The position numbers were made by a program, and so were the translations under genes. Positions 17,804-27,489 of a stretch of DNA of 64,000 nucleotides are shown here, piece after piece. A model generated the notes under the pieces. The model had not been told where the DNA came from. It ran no database searches and saw only the letters and a program-made list of their open reading frames with translations. Every line of letters begins with the position of its first letter. The stretch's first letter is position 1. This stretch comes from Pedobacter polaris (GTDB lineage Bacteria > Bacteroidota > Bacteroidia > Sphingobacteriales > Sphingobacteriaceae): positions 992,314 through 1,056,313 of the forward strand of contig NZ_SWBR01000002.1 of assembly GCF_005116505.1 (NCBI RefSeq). Direction: 5' to 3'.

Positions 17804-18382
17804 TTAATTTTCTTTTCTAGAAGTTAATATGTCATTCATATAAACTTCTTTTCTTCCAGTATCATAAGTCCATTCACCATTTTTTAGGCCAAGTTGATAG
17901 TTGCCAGAAGTTACAACTTTTCCTCTTCTGTTAAAAACTTTAAACTCACCATGCTTAAGGCCTTCAATATAATTAGTTATGCTAAATATCTTTCCATCTG
18001 GAAAAAAACAAACCCATCTTGCAATTTTTTTACCATCTGCATAATCTCCTTGCTCTGATAAGAAACGGTATTTATCCTTCATGTAGAAGTTTGTATTGTT
18101 TTGCTCATTAAAAATATCAATATCTTCATACAACAAAAATCTTCCATGAGGAATTGTTAGCTTTTCATCTTTATAAAATCCTGTCAGTAACAAGTTATCA
18201 TTAAGATCGTACATTTTAAGTACATATAGGTTTTCTGTACTTAATTTACCAGATACTCCATAAGAAGTAGCCTCTGCCTTATTTGTTGTAATACTGTCTC
18301 CAATAAAATAAATTGGTTTTATCTGAGCATAACCAGATGAACTTAAACAGAAAAAAATTGCAGCAATTAAGACATACTTCAT
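17804..18382 (-). CDS. secreted MORN/YwqK-like repeat protein (192 aa)
   Basis: A paralogue of the next gene downstream. The signal peptide is about 1-19 (ends SGYAQ). The shared frame is RPIY/KPIYxxGxxxTxxxxxATSYxVxGKxSTExxxxxKxYDLxDNLxxTG, then MORN-like repeats (KIARWVCFFPDGK, GLKHGEFKVFNRRGK, GLKNGEWTYDTG). It heads the three-gene run with its duplicate and the dipeptidase. Likely periplasmic or surface located; no enzymatic motif. Confidence 0.75.
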   Translation of the reverse strand: MKYVLIAAIFFCLSSSGYAQIKPIYFIGDSITTNKAEATSYGVSGKLSTENLYVLKMYDLNDNLLLTGFYKDEKLTIPHGRFLLYEDIDIFNEQNNTNFYMKDKYRFLSEQGDYADGKKIARWVCFFPDGKIFSITNYIEGLKHGEFKVFNRRGKVVTSGNYQLGLKNGEWTYDTGRKEVYMNDILTSRKEN

Positions 18383-18451
18383 AAGGAGATAGATTGCATT
18401 AACAATTATTTAGCCAGTACAAATTAACAAAAATTGATCAATTCTCCTAAA

Positions 18452-20080
18452 TTAGGTTTGTATTATACCTACATTAAATGCTTTTCTAATAGGTGATTGG
18501 TTTGCAGCTTCAATTCCCATAGAAATCACTTTACGAGTTTCTAACGGATCTATAACTCCATCAACCCATAAACGTGAAGCAGCATAATATGGTGTAGTTT
18601 GACTGTTATATCTGTCAGTAATAGTCTTTAATAATTCTGTCTCTTTTTCTGGTGTAATGGTTTCTCCTTTTGCTTTTAAAGACGCTTCTTCCATTTGTAA
18701 TATTACTTTTGCAGCTTGCGCACCACCCATAACAGCAATTTTTGCACTTGGCCAAGCATAAATTAAACGCGGATCATAAGCCTTACCACACATGGCATAA
18801 TTACCAGCTCCATAAGAATTACCAATAACAATAGTAAACTTTGGTACTACAGAATTAGCTACTGCATTTACCATTTTTGCCCCATCTTTTATAATTCCAC
18901 CTTGTTCTGATCTACTACCTACCATAAAGCCAGTTACATCTTGTAAAAATACCAAGGGAATTTTCTTCTGATTGCAGTTCATTATAAAACGACTTGCTTT
19001 ATCTGCACTATCAGAATAAATAACTCCGCCAAACTGCATTTCTCCTTTTTTAGATTTAACAACGTTTCGCTGATTAGCAACAATACCTACTGCCCAACCA
19101 TCAATACGAGCTAGACCACAAATAATACTTTGACCAAATAACTTTTTATATTCTTCAAACTCAGAATCATCTACCAAACGATGTATAACATCTCTCATTT
19201 CGTATGGCTTCTCCCTATTTTCTGGTAAAATACCATACAATTCTTCTTGTTTTAACTTTGGCAAAGCCGACTTAATTCTATCAAAACCTGCATTTTCTGG
19301 GGCACCAAGCATGCTCATGATTTTTTTAATGCTATCTAAACAAGCCTTATCATTAGGATGTTTGTAATCGGTAACACCCGAAATTTCACAATGTGTGGTT
19401 GCACCGCCCAAAGTTTCATTGTCAACTTCTTCACCTATGGCAGATTTAACTAAGTAAGAGCCTGCTAAAAACACCGAACCCGTTCCTTCAACAATCATAG
19501 CCTCATCACTCATAATTGGCAAATATGCTCCGCCCGCAACACAAGAGCCCATAATTGCAGAAATCTGAACAATCCCTTCGGCGCTCATTATGGCATTGTT
19601 TCTAAACATCCGTCCAAAGTGTTCCTTATCAGGAAAAATTTCATCTTGCATTGGCAAATACACTCCAGCACTGTCTACCAAGTAAATTACTGGCAACCGG
19701 TTTTCCATAGCTATTTCTTGCGCTCTTAAATTCTTCTTAGCTGTCATCGGAAACCAAGCTCCAGCCTTAACAGTTGCATCATTTGCTACAATTAGACATT
19801 GCCTACCAGACACATATCCTATTCCAGTAACTACACCAGCGCTTGGGCAGCCACCTTGTTCTGTATACATTCCATCAGCAGCAAAAGCACCCAATTCTAA
19901 AAATTCAGTCCCTTCATCGGTTAAATAGGCAATTCGCTCTCTTGCCAATAATTTACCTTTTTCTTTCTGTTTTGCAGCATTCTTTTCTCCACCACCAATA
20001 TGTATTTTTTTTAATCTGGTTTTAAGTTCATAAACCAGTTGCTTATTCACATCTTCGTTCTTGTTGAATTCTATATTCAT
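18452..20080 (-). CDS. acyl-CoA carboxylase beta (carboxyltransferase) subunit, methylcrotonoyl-CoA carboxylase-like
   Basis: A 542-aa biotin-dependent carboxyltransferase. N-terminal half: RERIAYLTDEGTEFLELG, then the acyl-CoA site LVDSAGVYLPMQDEIFPD (about 150-167) and MGSCVAGGAYLPIMSD. C-terminal half: FLQDVTGFMVG, GNSYGAGNYAMCGKAY and AKIAVMGG. The wording of these blocks and the His/Cys-rich segment GGATTHCEISGVTDY fit the methylcrotonoyl-CoA (leucine breakdown) branch better than propionyl-CoA carboxylase. The biotin carboxylase/carrier subunit is not adjacent, so the substrate stays uncertain. Methylmalonyl-CoA epimerase is encoded about 41 kb away in this window. Confidence 0.88.
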   Translation of the reverse strand: MNIEFNKNEDVNKQLVYELKTRLKKIHIGGGEKNAAKQKEKGKLLARERIAYLTDEGTEFLELGAFAADGMYTEQGGCPSAGVVTGIGYVSGRQCLIVANDATVKAGAWFPMTAKKNLRAQEIAMENRLPVIYLVDSAGVYLPMQDEIFPDKEHFGRMFRNNAIMSAEGIVQISAIMGSCVAGGAYLPIMSDEAMIVEGTGSVFLAGSYLVKSAIGEEVDNETLGGATTHCEISGVTDYKHPNDKACLDSIKKIMSMLGAPENAGFDRIKSALPKLKQEELYGILPENREKPYEMRDVIHRLVDDSEFEEYKKLFGQSIICGLARIDGWAVGIVANQRNVVKSKKGEMQFGGVIYSDSADKASRFIMNCNQKKIPLVFLQDVTGFMVGSRSEQGGIIKDGAKMVNAVANSVVPKFTIVIGNSYGAGNYAMCGKAYDPRLIYAWPSAKIAVMGGAQAAKVILQMEEASLKAKGETITPEKETELLKTITDRYNSQTTPYYAASRLWVDGVIDPLETRKVISMGIEAANQSPIRKAFNVGIIQT

Positions 20081-20248
20081 CTGTGTTTTTTATTTGGCTA
20101 GACTAGGCATAATTATTTTAAACCTGCTGTCACGCTAGCAAGTTAGCTGTTAAATTTAGAAAACTAAAACCTGTTTTGGTATTCAGTTTTTGAATTGCAG
20201 GTTTTTATGGCAATAACAAAAACCCAAATCCATCGTTTATAAAGAATA

Positions 20249-20959
20249 ATGAAATATCTTATCATCATATTGGTTTGTTTTACCCAAATTGGTAAAACAC
20301 AAACATTTTCCTATCCGCTCTTAAGCAAACAGGGTAAAGATATTACAACATTAGTACCTTCAAGATGGAATGCTATAGATACTGCTTTTGGAGATTTAAA
20401 CAATGACAAATTAGAGGATTTAGTTATTATATTAGAATATAATCTTCCCATATCAGAAAACAGAGCATATGGCGACAATGAAACAGATTTAATAAAAGAG
20501 TTTCAAAAACCTAGGGTATTAGCCATTTATTTTAAGAATGCACAAAATGGAAAATACACTTTAGCACTTCAAAATAATAATTTTATTCTTAGGGCCAATG
20601 AAGGGGGTTCTTTGGGCGATCCGTTAAAAAACATTAGCACTGCTAATAATAAACTGGTTTTAGAGTTCGAAGGAGGTGCAAACTGGCGTTGGAAATTAAA
20701 TTATGAATTTAAATATCAAAACAAAGATTGGAATTTAGTTAAGGCAAATAATATTTATTACAATGCTCTTTCAGGCGAAATGACCAACAGGCAATATAAT
20801 TTTCTAGCAAGAAGAATGAGATTAATTTCAGGGAATTTGGCCGACCAAGAAGGTAACAGTTTGATAAATGAAGAAACGCTCATTTTCACCAATTTTAAAA
20901 CCTTTGCGACCTTTAAAAAACCCTGGACTTGGGAAATTACCAAGGATAATTTTTTGTAG
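20249..20959 (+). CDS. secreted hypothetical protein with an FG-GAP/VCBS-like loop
   Basis: A 236-aa protein with a signal peptide (about 1-18). The segment FGDLNNDKLEDLVIIL (47-62) has the acidic calcium-binding spacing D-x-N-x-D-x-x-x-D of integrin-like repeats. The middle (about 125-160) is rich in aromatic beta strands (EGGANWRWKLNYEFKY). The whole pattern resembles proteins of unknown function widespread in Bacteroidota. No partner gene is apparent; it stands alone between the carboxylase gene and a repeat half-copy. Confidence 0.7.
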   Translation: MKYLIIILVCFTQIGKTQTFSYPLLSKQGKDITTLVPSRWNAIDTAFGDLNNDKLEDLVIILEYNLPISENRAYGDNETDLIKEFQKPRVLAIYFKNAQNGKYTLALQNNNFILRANEGGSLGDPLKNISTANNKLVLEFEGGANWRWKLNYEFKYQNKDWNLVKANNIYYNALSGEMTNRQYNFLARRMRLISGNLADQEGNSLINEETLIFTNFKTFATFKKPWTWEITKDNFL

Positions 20960-21012
20960 GTTTTTCTCTTTGCCTATCTTTTTTTATTATCCTTCGACTC
21001 CTGAAGAATCTT

Positions 21013-21068
21013 ATTGTGTGGACACAAATCCAAAAATCTGCCGTCATTCCCGTAAAAACGGGAATCGT
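21013..21068 (-). repeat. half copy of the MITE-like element (right end)
   Basis: Starts with ATTGTGTGGACACA and runs through ccgtcattcccgtaaaaacgggaatcgt. It aligns with the reverse complement of the right end of the full element at 55788-55945, with few mismatches. The left half and second terminal repeat are missing. It lies in the spacer after the 236-aa gene; its ATTCCCG/CGGGAAT hairpin might also serve as an mRNA end. Confidence 0.7.
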
Positions 21069-21175
21069 AAACTGATTTTGATAGTTGAAGATATTTGCTT
21101 TTCAAATAGATATTTAAAAAGCATTTGCAAGCAATGTGCCTATTATTTAATATGTTTGGGTAAATAAGCCTCCGA

Positions 21176-21619
21176 ATGAATTTAAGCATCAATACCCCTG
21201 CATTGTTATTTCCAGCAATAAGTTTAATCATGTTAGCTTATACCAATAGATTTTTATCATTGGCGAGCTTAGTAAGAAGCCTTCATGCTAAATATGCGGC
21301 TGATAGTAAAGATGGTTCGATTATCCATAGTCAAATTAAAAACTTGCGTTATAGATTACGCCTTATTAAAAATATGCAGACTTATGGTATTTGTAGTTTT
21401 ATAAGTTGCATATTTTGTATGTTTTTTATCTACATAGAAAAAGAGATAATAGGCGAAATATTGTTTGCCATTAGCTTGTTGTTCTTTATTGCATCGTTGT
21501 TTACTTCTCTTATTGAGATAAGACTTAGTACCAAAGCTTTAGAATTTGAGTTAAGCGATATGGAAGATTTACAAGACCCATCTTTGGTTCAGTACATTAA
21601 AAACAAGTTTGATAAATAG
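21176..21619 (+). CDS. DUF2721 family membrane protein
   Basis: A 147-aa inner-membrane protein with three hydrophobic segments (about 8-30, 68-87, 90-113). The N-terminal pattern NTPALLFPAISLIMLAYTNR followed by ASLVRSLH matches DUF2721, small proteins that typically begin with such a helix and a charged cytoplasmic loop. Molecular function is unknown. It is transcribed convergently with the LOG-family gene, the stops about 47 bp apart. Confidence 0.8.
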   Translation: MNLSINTPALLFPAISLIMLAYTNRFLSLASLVRSLHAKYAADSKDGSIIHSQIKNLRYRLRLIKNMQTYGICSFISCIFCMFFIYIEKEIIGEILFAISLLFFIASLFTSLIEIRLSTKALEFELSDMEDLQDPSLVQYIKNKFDK

Positions 21620-21665
21620 CTAAAGTCTACTAGCAAGTTGCTAACTTAAGACTGATGACTTTAGG

Positions 21666-22250
21666 CTAAGTCAAGTTCCTATCTCTAAACCAAACTTCAT
21701 CAGGTGCAGCTTTAAAATTCTGCATTTTAGCAATTAAAATTGATGCATCAATTTCGTTAAAGACTAAATCTCTATTGGTTTGTTTTAAAAACCGCTGTTC
21801 TACCATTACATCCATTTGTTTGAATAGATGGTCATAGAAACCATTTACGTTTAATACCCCAATTGGTTTACCATGTAGTCCTAATTGCAACCACGTTAAA
21901 ACTTCAAATAATTCTTCTAGTGTACCAAAACCTCCAGGCAAAATTACAAATCCATCAGCAAGGTCGGCCATTTTTTGTTTACGCTGATGCATATCCTTAG
22001 TAATTATCATTTCAGTTAAACCTTTATGTCCAACTTCTTTATCCATCAAAAATTGGGGTATTACACCGATTGCTTTTCCACCGTGTTTCAAAATTTCATC
22101 AGCAATTACACCCATAACTCCAACACTACCGCCACCAAACACCAAAGTAATATTTTGTGAGGCCATTGCTTCAGCTAAATCTTCAATTGCTTTTCTTAAA
22201 ACCGGATTACCATTAAAATTGGAGCCACAATAAACGCAGAGTGATTTCAT
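21666..22250 (-). CDS. LOG family protein (cytokinin riboside 5'-monophosphate phosphoribohydrolase-like, TIGR00730)
   Basis: A 194-aa Rossmann-fold protein. It carries the family signatures GGGSVGVMG (39-47), MHQRK (87-91) and PGGFGTLEELFE (105-116). LOG proteins split nucleoside 5'-monophosphates into base and ribose 5-phosphate; in plants this activates cytokinins, whereas in most bacteria the physiological substrate is probably AMP or a related nucleotide. The length is typical. A strong promoter match precedes it, and it is probably monocistronic. Confidence 0.9.
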   Translation of the reverse strand: MKSLCVYCGSNFNGNPVLRKAIEDLAEAMASQNITLVFGGGSVGVMGVIADEILKHGGKAIGVIPQFLMDKEVGHKGLTEMIITKDMHQRKQKMADLADGFVILPGGFGTLEELFEVLTWLQLGLHGKPIGVLNVNGFYDHLFKQMDVMVEQRFLKQTNRDLVFNEIDASILIAKMQNFKAAPDEVWFRDRNLT

Positions 22251-22270
22251 TATAGAGTTTGTTTAGAACT

Positions 22271-22300
22271 CAAAAGTAATCAAATAGTTCATTGGTTCAA
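22271..22300 (-). promoter_or_regulatory. Bacteroidota-type promoter of the LOG gene
   Basis: On the - strand: TTG-N19-TACTTTTG, 21 bp before the start codon. It matches both boxes of the TTG/TAnnTTTG consensus. Confidence 0.55.
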
Positions 22301-22412
22301 TTGTCATTAGTTCATTGGGTGAAGAAAGAAAGTCCAATAATCAATGGTATACTGAACAAAATACATTATAGGCAAGTCTAATAAACTAATGGCATTAATT
22401 AAAAAATCCATA

Positions 22413-22462
22413 AAACAAAAAAACCTTGACAAACCAATGCGTACGGCGCATCGGTTTGTCAA
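22413..22462 (-). terminator. strong terminator of the TonB receptor gene
   Basis: Long stem TTGACAAACCAATGCG (22426-22441) / CGCATCGGTTTGTCAA (22447-22462), with one mismatch and a tight loop. On the - strand it is followed by ggtttttttgtttta. It sits 50 bp after the receptor stop. Confidence 0.85.
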
Positions 22463-22512
22463 AGTTGTTAAATTGGTTCATAGACTAATGAACCAATGAT
22501 ACCACTGAACAA

Positions 22513-25098
22513 TTAAAAACTATAACGCAATGTAGCTCCGTAAGTTCTTGGATCGCCAAGTACGCCTGCATATAAACCAGAGTTACCAGCTGCTGCCTGC
22601 AATTGTTCGTAGTAGTTTTTATTGGTAATATTTCTGCTCCAAGCAAATATTGAGAACTTTTCTGATTTAAATCCTATTCTAGCGTTCAATAAAGAATAAC
22701 CTTCAACATTTAGTACTCGTGATGGAGTTGGGTTTGAAGAATATCCAGAACGGTAACTAGCATCACCTGCAATAAAATATCTTCCATTTTTAGTAGCTAA
22801 ATTACCAGGAGTGCTAAATTCTGCACCACCAGAAACATTCCATTTAGAAATTCCTGGCAGTCTACCACCAGAAGCATCCTTAAATGCTACTTGAGTAGAA
22901 ACGCCATTGATAACTTCTGTATGCCCGGTTTCTTCTAACGGTAAGGGAGCATTAGTAAATTTCACATATTTACCATCAAGATAAGCTACAGCAGCATTTA
23001 AAGTTAAAAATCTTTCTAATTGGTAGCTTCCATCAACTTCTAAACCTTTTACTTTTACCTTTTCTGCATTAGCCAAATAGCCTCTATTTACACCCAATTG
23101 TGGAGATTGCACATTGGTTTGGTAATCTTTTATATCTGTATTAAAAGCAGTTACATTTACTAATAGGCCTTTAATAGGTTTTGTTTTTACACCTAATTCA
23201 TAATGCTCTACATATTCTGGTTTTACCACAGCTACAGATAAATCTGCTTGTCCGTTTGAAGTAGTAGGCAAACCACCAACATTTACCCCTACAGGTTTGT
23301 AAGCAGTAGAAAAAGTTCCATAAGCATTTACCTTATCGGTTGGTCTGTAAGAAAGTGTAATGTTACCAGACAAGTTATTATTGTCTGTACTTGTGGTAAA
23401 TTGTTGATTAGCATAAACAGCGGCTTTAAGGGCAAGTAATGCAGCGTCTGAAGTTTGTAGACCTCCGTAAGTTTGCCTATCATAATCAACATCTTTCTTA
23501 TCATAAGTATACCTTAAACCTGGTAAAATGTGCAAGTGATTTAAAAACTCCCAGTCTACCTGTGCAAACACTGCAGCACTTAACGATTTAATTGTCGAAT
23601 TGGTTTTGATACCAAATCCGTCTAACAAACCAGGAGTTGAGTATAATGCCTGCGAACCAGTATTAGCTGTTTGCACAAACCTCCATTGATCTTTACCTAC
23701 TTCTTCTGTTTGGTTTAGTCCTTGTAAATTCTGACCAAGAACAAATACACCAACCACACCACTTAATTTTTCGGTTATATTACCAGCATATCTAACTTCT
23801 TGTGAGTATTGATCATGACGAGAGTTACCTTGAGATTTAGTTAATGCAGACAGTTCAGAGAAATCTCTGTCATTTGTAGGATCCCAGTTCCAAAATCTCC
23901 AAGCTGTGGTAGAAGTAAGCGTGCCGTTGCCAATTTTATAATCCACATTTAAAGAGATACCTCCAATAGATTGGTTGTGTCTCCAAGGTGTATTGGTATT
24001 TATTGTTCTTGAAAAAGGATCTACTTTTGGTTGCTGATATCCTAAATCAGCAACAATTTTAGCGTATTGACGATAAGCACTTCTTTCTGTTGTGGCTACA
24101 CCTGCAATTACAAGAGGGTAACCTGCAGGATGTTGAATGCTTACATCACCACTTAACAATACTTGTAATTTATCTGATGGTGTGTAATACAATTGGCTTT
24201 TAAAACCGAGATTATTTTGCCCACTATATTTACGTTCTTCTCTAGTGTTCCAAATTGTACCATCTCTTTGGGTCCCAGAAATAGACAATTTTGCAGCAAG
24301 GTTTTTTGCCAAACCACCAGAAACTGACGTTTTTGCCTGTAAAAAATTATAATTTCCAAAACCCAATTCTACTTTTGCAGTTGGTGTTTGTGTTGGTTTA
24401 ATAGTAGTAATGTTAAATGCACCAGCAGTAGTATTTTTTCCAAACAAAGTACCTTGAGGCCCACGTATAACTTCTATTTGTTCAATATCTAAAAAATCTG
24501 TAGAAGTAGCTGCCGGACGTGCATGGTAAACACCATCAACATAAAAACCCACGCCTGGGTCAATTCCGTCGTTGGTTAACCCAAATGTTGAACCCAAGCC
24601 TCTAATATTAAGCGTTGTATTTCTAGCATTAGAGGCATATAGTTGTACAGACGGAACAAGTTCCTTTAAACGATTCACATTAAAAGCACCTGCATTTTCA
24701 GCAGCTTGCCCTCCAATAACTGTTATGGCAATAGGCACATCTTGTAACACTTCAGAGCGCCTTCTTGAAGTTACCACAATCTGATCAAGCAATGCATTTT
24801 CAACCAAAATTAACTCTAAAGGTGTGTCTTGAAGCTTGAAAACTTGAAAATCTTGTGGTTTATAACCAACTGAGCTAACTTGAAGATAGAATGGAAGCTC
24901 TTGTTTTGAATTGATACTGAACACACCATTGTCATCTGCACTTACAGAGATATTGGTACCTCTTATTTTTACAGTTGCGTGTGGCACCGGAGCGCCATCT
25001 GTACGTTTTATAACACCTGTTATAGGACTTTGGGCAAAAATTGTGACCGGAATAGAAAATAAAATTAGAATAATAAATGATAAATAATTGTGCTTCAT
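22513..25098 (-). CDS. TonB-dependent outer-membrane receptor
   Basis: An 861-aa outer-membrane transporter. Signal peptide (1-22), carboxypeptidase-regulatory-like domain (about 25-105, SPITGVIKRTDGAPVPHATV), a TonB-box-like segment (LDQIVVTSRRR at about 111-121), a plug domain (about 120-230: DVPIAITVI, NIRGLGS, VEVIRGPQGTLFGKNTTAGAFN-type pattern) and a 22-strand barrel ending in Phe (ATLRYSF). The plug wording resembles siderophore and vitamin/xenobiotic receptors rather than SusC. No SusD-like partner or anti-sigma gene adjoins, so the ligand cannot be predicted. It is flanked by a strong terminator. Confidence 0.92.
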   Translation of the reverse strand: MKHNYLSFIILILFSIPVTIFAQSPITGVIKRTDGAPVPHATVKIRGTNISVSADDNGVFSINSKQELPFYLQVSSVGYKPQDFQVFKLQDTPLELILVENALLDQIVVTSRRRSEVLQDVPIAITVIGGQAAENAGAFNVNRLKELVPSVQLYASNARNTTLNIRGLGSTFGLTNDGIDPGVGFYVDGVYHARPAATSTDFLDIEQIEVIRGPQGTLFGKNTTAGAFNITTIKPTQTPTAKVELGFGNYNFLQAKTSVSGGLAKNLAAKLSISGTQRDGTIWNTREERKYSGQNNLGFKSQLYYTPSDKLQVLLSGDVSIQHPAGYPLVIAGVATTERSAYRQYAKIVADLGYQQPKVDPFSRTINTNTPWRHNQSIGGISLNVDYKIGNGTLTSTTAWRFWNWDPTNDRDFSELSALTKSQGNSRHDQYSQEVRYAGNITEKLSGVVGVFVLGQNLQGLNQTEEVGKDQWRFVQTANTGSQALYSTPGLLDGFGIKTNSTIKSLSAAVFAQVDWEFLNHLHILPGLRYTYDKKDVDYDRQTYGGLQTSDAALLALKAAVYANQQFTTSTDNNNLSGNITLSYRPTDKVNAYGTFSTAYKPVGVNVGGLPTTSNGQADLSVAVVKPEYVEHYELGVKTKPIKGLLVNVTAFNTDIKDYQTNVQSPQLGVNRGYLANAEKVKVKGLEVDGSYQLERFLTLNAAVAYLDGKYVKFTNAPLPLEETGHTEVINGVSTQVAFKDASGGRLPGISKWNVSGGAEFSTPGNLATKNGRYFIAGDASYRSGYSSNPTPSRVLNVEGYSLLNARIGFKSEKFSIFAWSRNITNKNYYEQLQAAAGNSGLYAGVLGDPRTYGATLRYSF

Positions 25099-25510
25099 TG
25101 TATTGGTTTAATATAAATATTGAGATTAATTTAAATAGTCTACTAAATCTATAGAATATATAGGCAAATATATTTTAAAATTATTAACTACCAAATTTTA
25201 TTTGGAATAATTTTTAAAATATTTGTGTAACGGAATTAAATAAGGAGAATGGAGTAAAACCCAATATTCAATTTTTAACTAGTAAGAAGTTAAGAAGAAT
25301 GAAGTTTACTGCACAATTTTAGGTTACTAAACCAGATTGGAGTGAAAATCCTTTTTGTTTATTGCAGTTAGCAATTTGTTAGCACTGACAAAAAGATTGT
25401 AACGAAAAGCGGGGCTATCGTAACCGATGCCCCGCTGTATTTGTTTTACCCCTAAATCCCCTGAAGGGGACTTGGTTATTATATTACTCCTTTAGGAGTT
25501 AAGAGATTTA
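25099..25510. other. intergenic region, no gene
   Basis: 412 bp between guaB and the TonB receptor, both on the - strand. It contains a GC-rich hairpin (25408-25436) near guaB and very AT-rich DNA (25110-25240), the likely leader and promoter of the receptor gene, in which I could not pick out a clear TTG/TAnnTTTG pair. No open frame of coding character. Confidence 0.6.
25408..25436 (-). terminator. hairpin, probable terminator of guaB
   Basis: AGCGGGGCTATCG / CGATGCCCCGCT with one bulge and a 4-nt loop, about 75 bp after the guaB stop. On the - strand a TTTTCG follows, so the T-tract is short; termination strength is uncertain. Confidence 0.5.
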
Positions 25511-26980
25511 TTATCTAGTATAATTTGGAGCTTCTTTAGTAATTGTGATATCGTGAGGATGACTCTCTCTCATACCAGCAGCAGTAATCTGAACAAATTG
25601 TGCTTCTTGTAATTTTTCTATTGTTGCAGCTCCACAGTAACCCATACTGGCACGTAAGCCACCAATATATTGATACATCACTTCAGCTAAGGTACCTTTA
25701 AATGGTACTCGCCCTACAATACCTTCTGGCACTAGTTTTTTAATATCGTCTTCTACATCTTGAAAATAACGGTCTTTCGAGCCTTGTTCCATCGCCTCAA
25801 TAGAACCCATTCCGCGATAAGATTTAAACTTACGCCCTTCATAAATGATGGTTTCGCCTGGTGATTCTTCTACACCTGCAAATAACGAACCTGCCATTAC
25901 TGTGCTAGCACCAGAGGCTATTGCTTTAGCTATATCTCCAGTATGTTTAATTCCTCCATCGGCAATAACAGGAACTCCAGTACCTTTTAGGGCTTTAGCA
26001 CATTCGAAAACTGCATATAATTGAGGAACACCAACACCAGCGATAATTCTGGTGGTACAAATAGAACCCGGGCCAATACCTACTTTAACGGCATCCGCTC
26101 CAGCATCAGCTAAAAATTTAGCAGCTGCTCCAGTAGCAATATTACCTACAATAACCTGCAAATCTGGATATTTAGCTTTTACCTCTTTTAGTTTATCAAC
26201 CACTCCTTTTGAATGACCATGAGCAGTATCAATTGTAATTACATCAACTCCGGCTTTTACCAAAGCATCAACCCTTAACAAGGTATCAGCAGTTACACCT
26301 ACAGCAGCACCAACTCTTAATCTACCTTTTTCATCTTTACAAGCTGCAGGATAGTTTTTAACTTTTTGAATATCCTTGAAAGTGATTAAGCCACATAGGT
26401 AACCTGCAGCGTTTACAACTGGTAATTTTTCAATTTTATAATTTTGTAATATTTCTTCAGCTTGAATTAAGTTAGTTCCCTCAGGTGCTATGATTAAATC
26501 TTCTTTAGTCATTACATCGGCAATTGGCTTATTCATGTCTTTTTGGAAACGCAAATCTCGATTAGTAATGATACCTACCAATTTATTATCGTTACTTACT
26601 ACAGGGATGCCACCAATCTTATGCTCTTTCATAATCTTAAAAGCATCTGCTACAATAGCACTTTCTAATAAGGTAACTGGATCTTGGATCATTCCACTTT
26701 CAGAACGTTTAACTTTACGAACTTCTTCAGCCTGTCTTTCAATCGTCATATTTTTGTGAAGCATTCCGATACCGCCATTTTGAGCAATGGCAATAGCCAA
26801 TTCTGCTTCGGTTACGGTATCCATTGCGGCAGAAATTAAAGGCACATTTAGCTTTATTTTTTTAGTTAAAAACGTAGCTGTATTAACATCACGGGGCAAA
26901 ATCTCTGAATATGCAGGTACTAACAATACATCATCGTAAGTTAAACCAGTAGCAATAAATTTTTGGGGATCGAGTTGCAT
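25511..26980 (-). CDS. guaB: IMP dehydrogenase
   Basis: A 489-aa enzyme that oxidises IMP to XMP with NAD+, the committed step of guanine nucleotide synthesis. An N-terminal barrel segment ([14 protein letters not shown], 13-26) is followed by two CBS domains (about 93-210) and the catalytic loop [12 protein letters not shown] with Cys308. The flap region ([20 protein letters not shown]) and the C-terminal GAATIEKLQ are intact. Length is standard. The ppnP gene is divergent 140 bp away, so two purine nucleotide genes are adjacent. Confidence 0.97.
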   Translation of the reverse strand: MQLDPQKFIATGLTYDDVLLVPAYSEILPRDVNTATFLTKKIKLNVPLISAAMDTVTEAELAIAIAQNGGIGMLHKNMTIERQAEEVRKVKRSESGMIQDPVTLLESAIVADAFKIMKEHKIGGIPVVSNDNKLVGIITNRDLRFQKDMNKPIADVMTKEDLIIAPEGTNLIQAEEILQNYKIEKLPVVNAAGYLCGLITFKDIQKVKNYPAACKDEKGRLRVGAAVGVTADTLLRVDALVKAGVDVITIDTAHGHSKGVVDKLKEVKAKYPDLQVIVGNIATGAAAKFLADAGADAVKVGIGPGSICTTRIIAGVGVPQLYAVFECAKALKGTGVPVIADGGIKHTGDIAKAIASGASTVMAGSLFAGVEESPGETIIYEGRKFKSYRGMGSIEAMEQGSKDRYFQDVEDDIKKLVPEGIVGRVPFKGTLAEVMYQYIGGLRASMGYCGAATIEKLQEAQFVQITAAGMRESHPHDITITKEAPNYTR

Positions 26981-27012
26981 AGCAAATAAATTAGGAGTTC
27001 TTATTTGCAGGG

Positions 27013-27020
27013 CAAAGATA
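27013..27020 (-). promoter_or_regulatory. possible -7 promoter element of guaB
   Basis: On the - strand TATCTTTG, an exact TAnnTTTG, lies about 33 bp before the guaB start. I find no TTG at the expected 17-19 bp spacing, so the call is tentative. Confidence 0.35.
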
Positions 27021-27120
27021 CAAAAAAACCACGCAAATAAAAAGGTAATATTGAAGTTGGTTAAATATTAAGCTTTACTGACAATTATTTATATTGTGCT
27101 CATAAAATATATTTTAAATT

Positions 27121-27402
27121 ATGATACAAGAAAACCAATATTTTGATGGCAATGTTAAATCTTTAGGCTACCAAACCACCGAAGGAAAATCGACAGTAGG
27201 GATAATTAATCCAGGTGAATATGAATTTGGAACAGCGCAGAATGAAATTATGCACATTATTGAAGGAAGATTATCAACTATGCTAGCTAATAGCAAAGAA
27301 TGGGAAATTTTTGAAGCCGGAAGTAACTTTGAAGTTCCTGCAAATTCATCATTTAAAGTAAAAACTGAGGTGCAAACAGCTTATTTGTGCCAATACAGAT
27401 AA
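27121..27402 (+). CDS. ppnP: pyrimidine/purine nucleoside phosphorylase PpnP (DUF1255, cupin fold)
   Basis: A 93-aa single-domain cupin, the normal length of the family. Characteristic blocks are FDGNVKSLGYQT, STVGIINPGEYEFGT and IIEGRLSTML followed by FEVPANSSFKVK. PpnP phosphorolyses many purine and pyrimidine nucleosides to base and ribose 1-phosphate. It is divergent from guaB, which fits nucleotide salvage, but is separated by AT-rich DNA and has no clear consensus promoter. Confidence 0.9.
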   Translation: MIQENQYFDGNVKSLGYQTTEGKSTVGIINPGEYEFGTAQNEIMHIIEGRLSTMLANSKEWEIFEAGSNFEVPANSSFKVKTEVQTAYLCQYR

Positions 27403-27489
27403 ATCAAACTATTTGAACAACATAAAAATATCATTACGATTAATACTCGTAAAAAAGATTTAACCATCTTTAGTTATTAATTGATTTAT

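Noticed and set aside
20868..21167. 99-codon + strand frame overlapping the end of the 236-aa gene
   Set aside because: Its first part is in the wrong frame of a real gene and its second part runs through a MITE half copy.
27435..27451. TACGA-N7-TCGTA palindrome upstream of the phosphoesterase gene
   Set aside because: The half-sites equal those of the BlaI-like operators, but the spacer is 7 instead of 5 bp and the third half-site is missing, so it was not counted as a regulon member.
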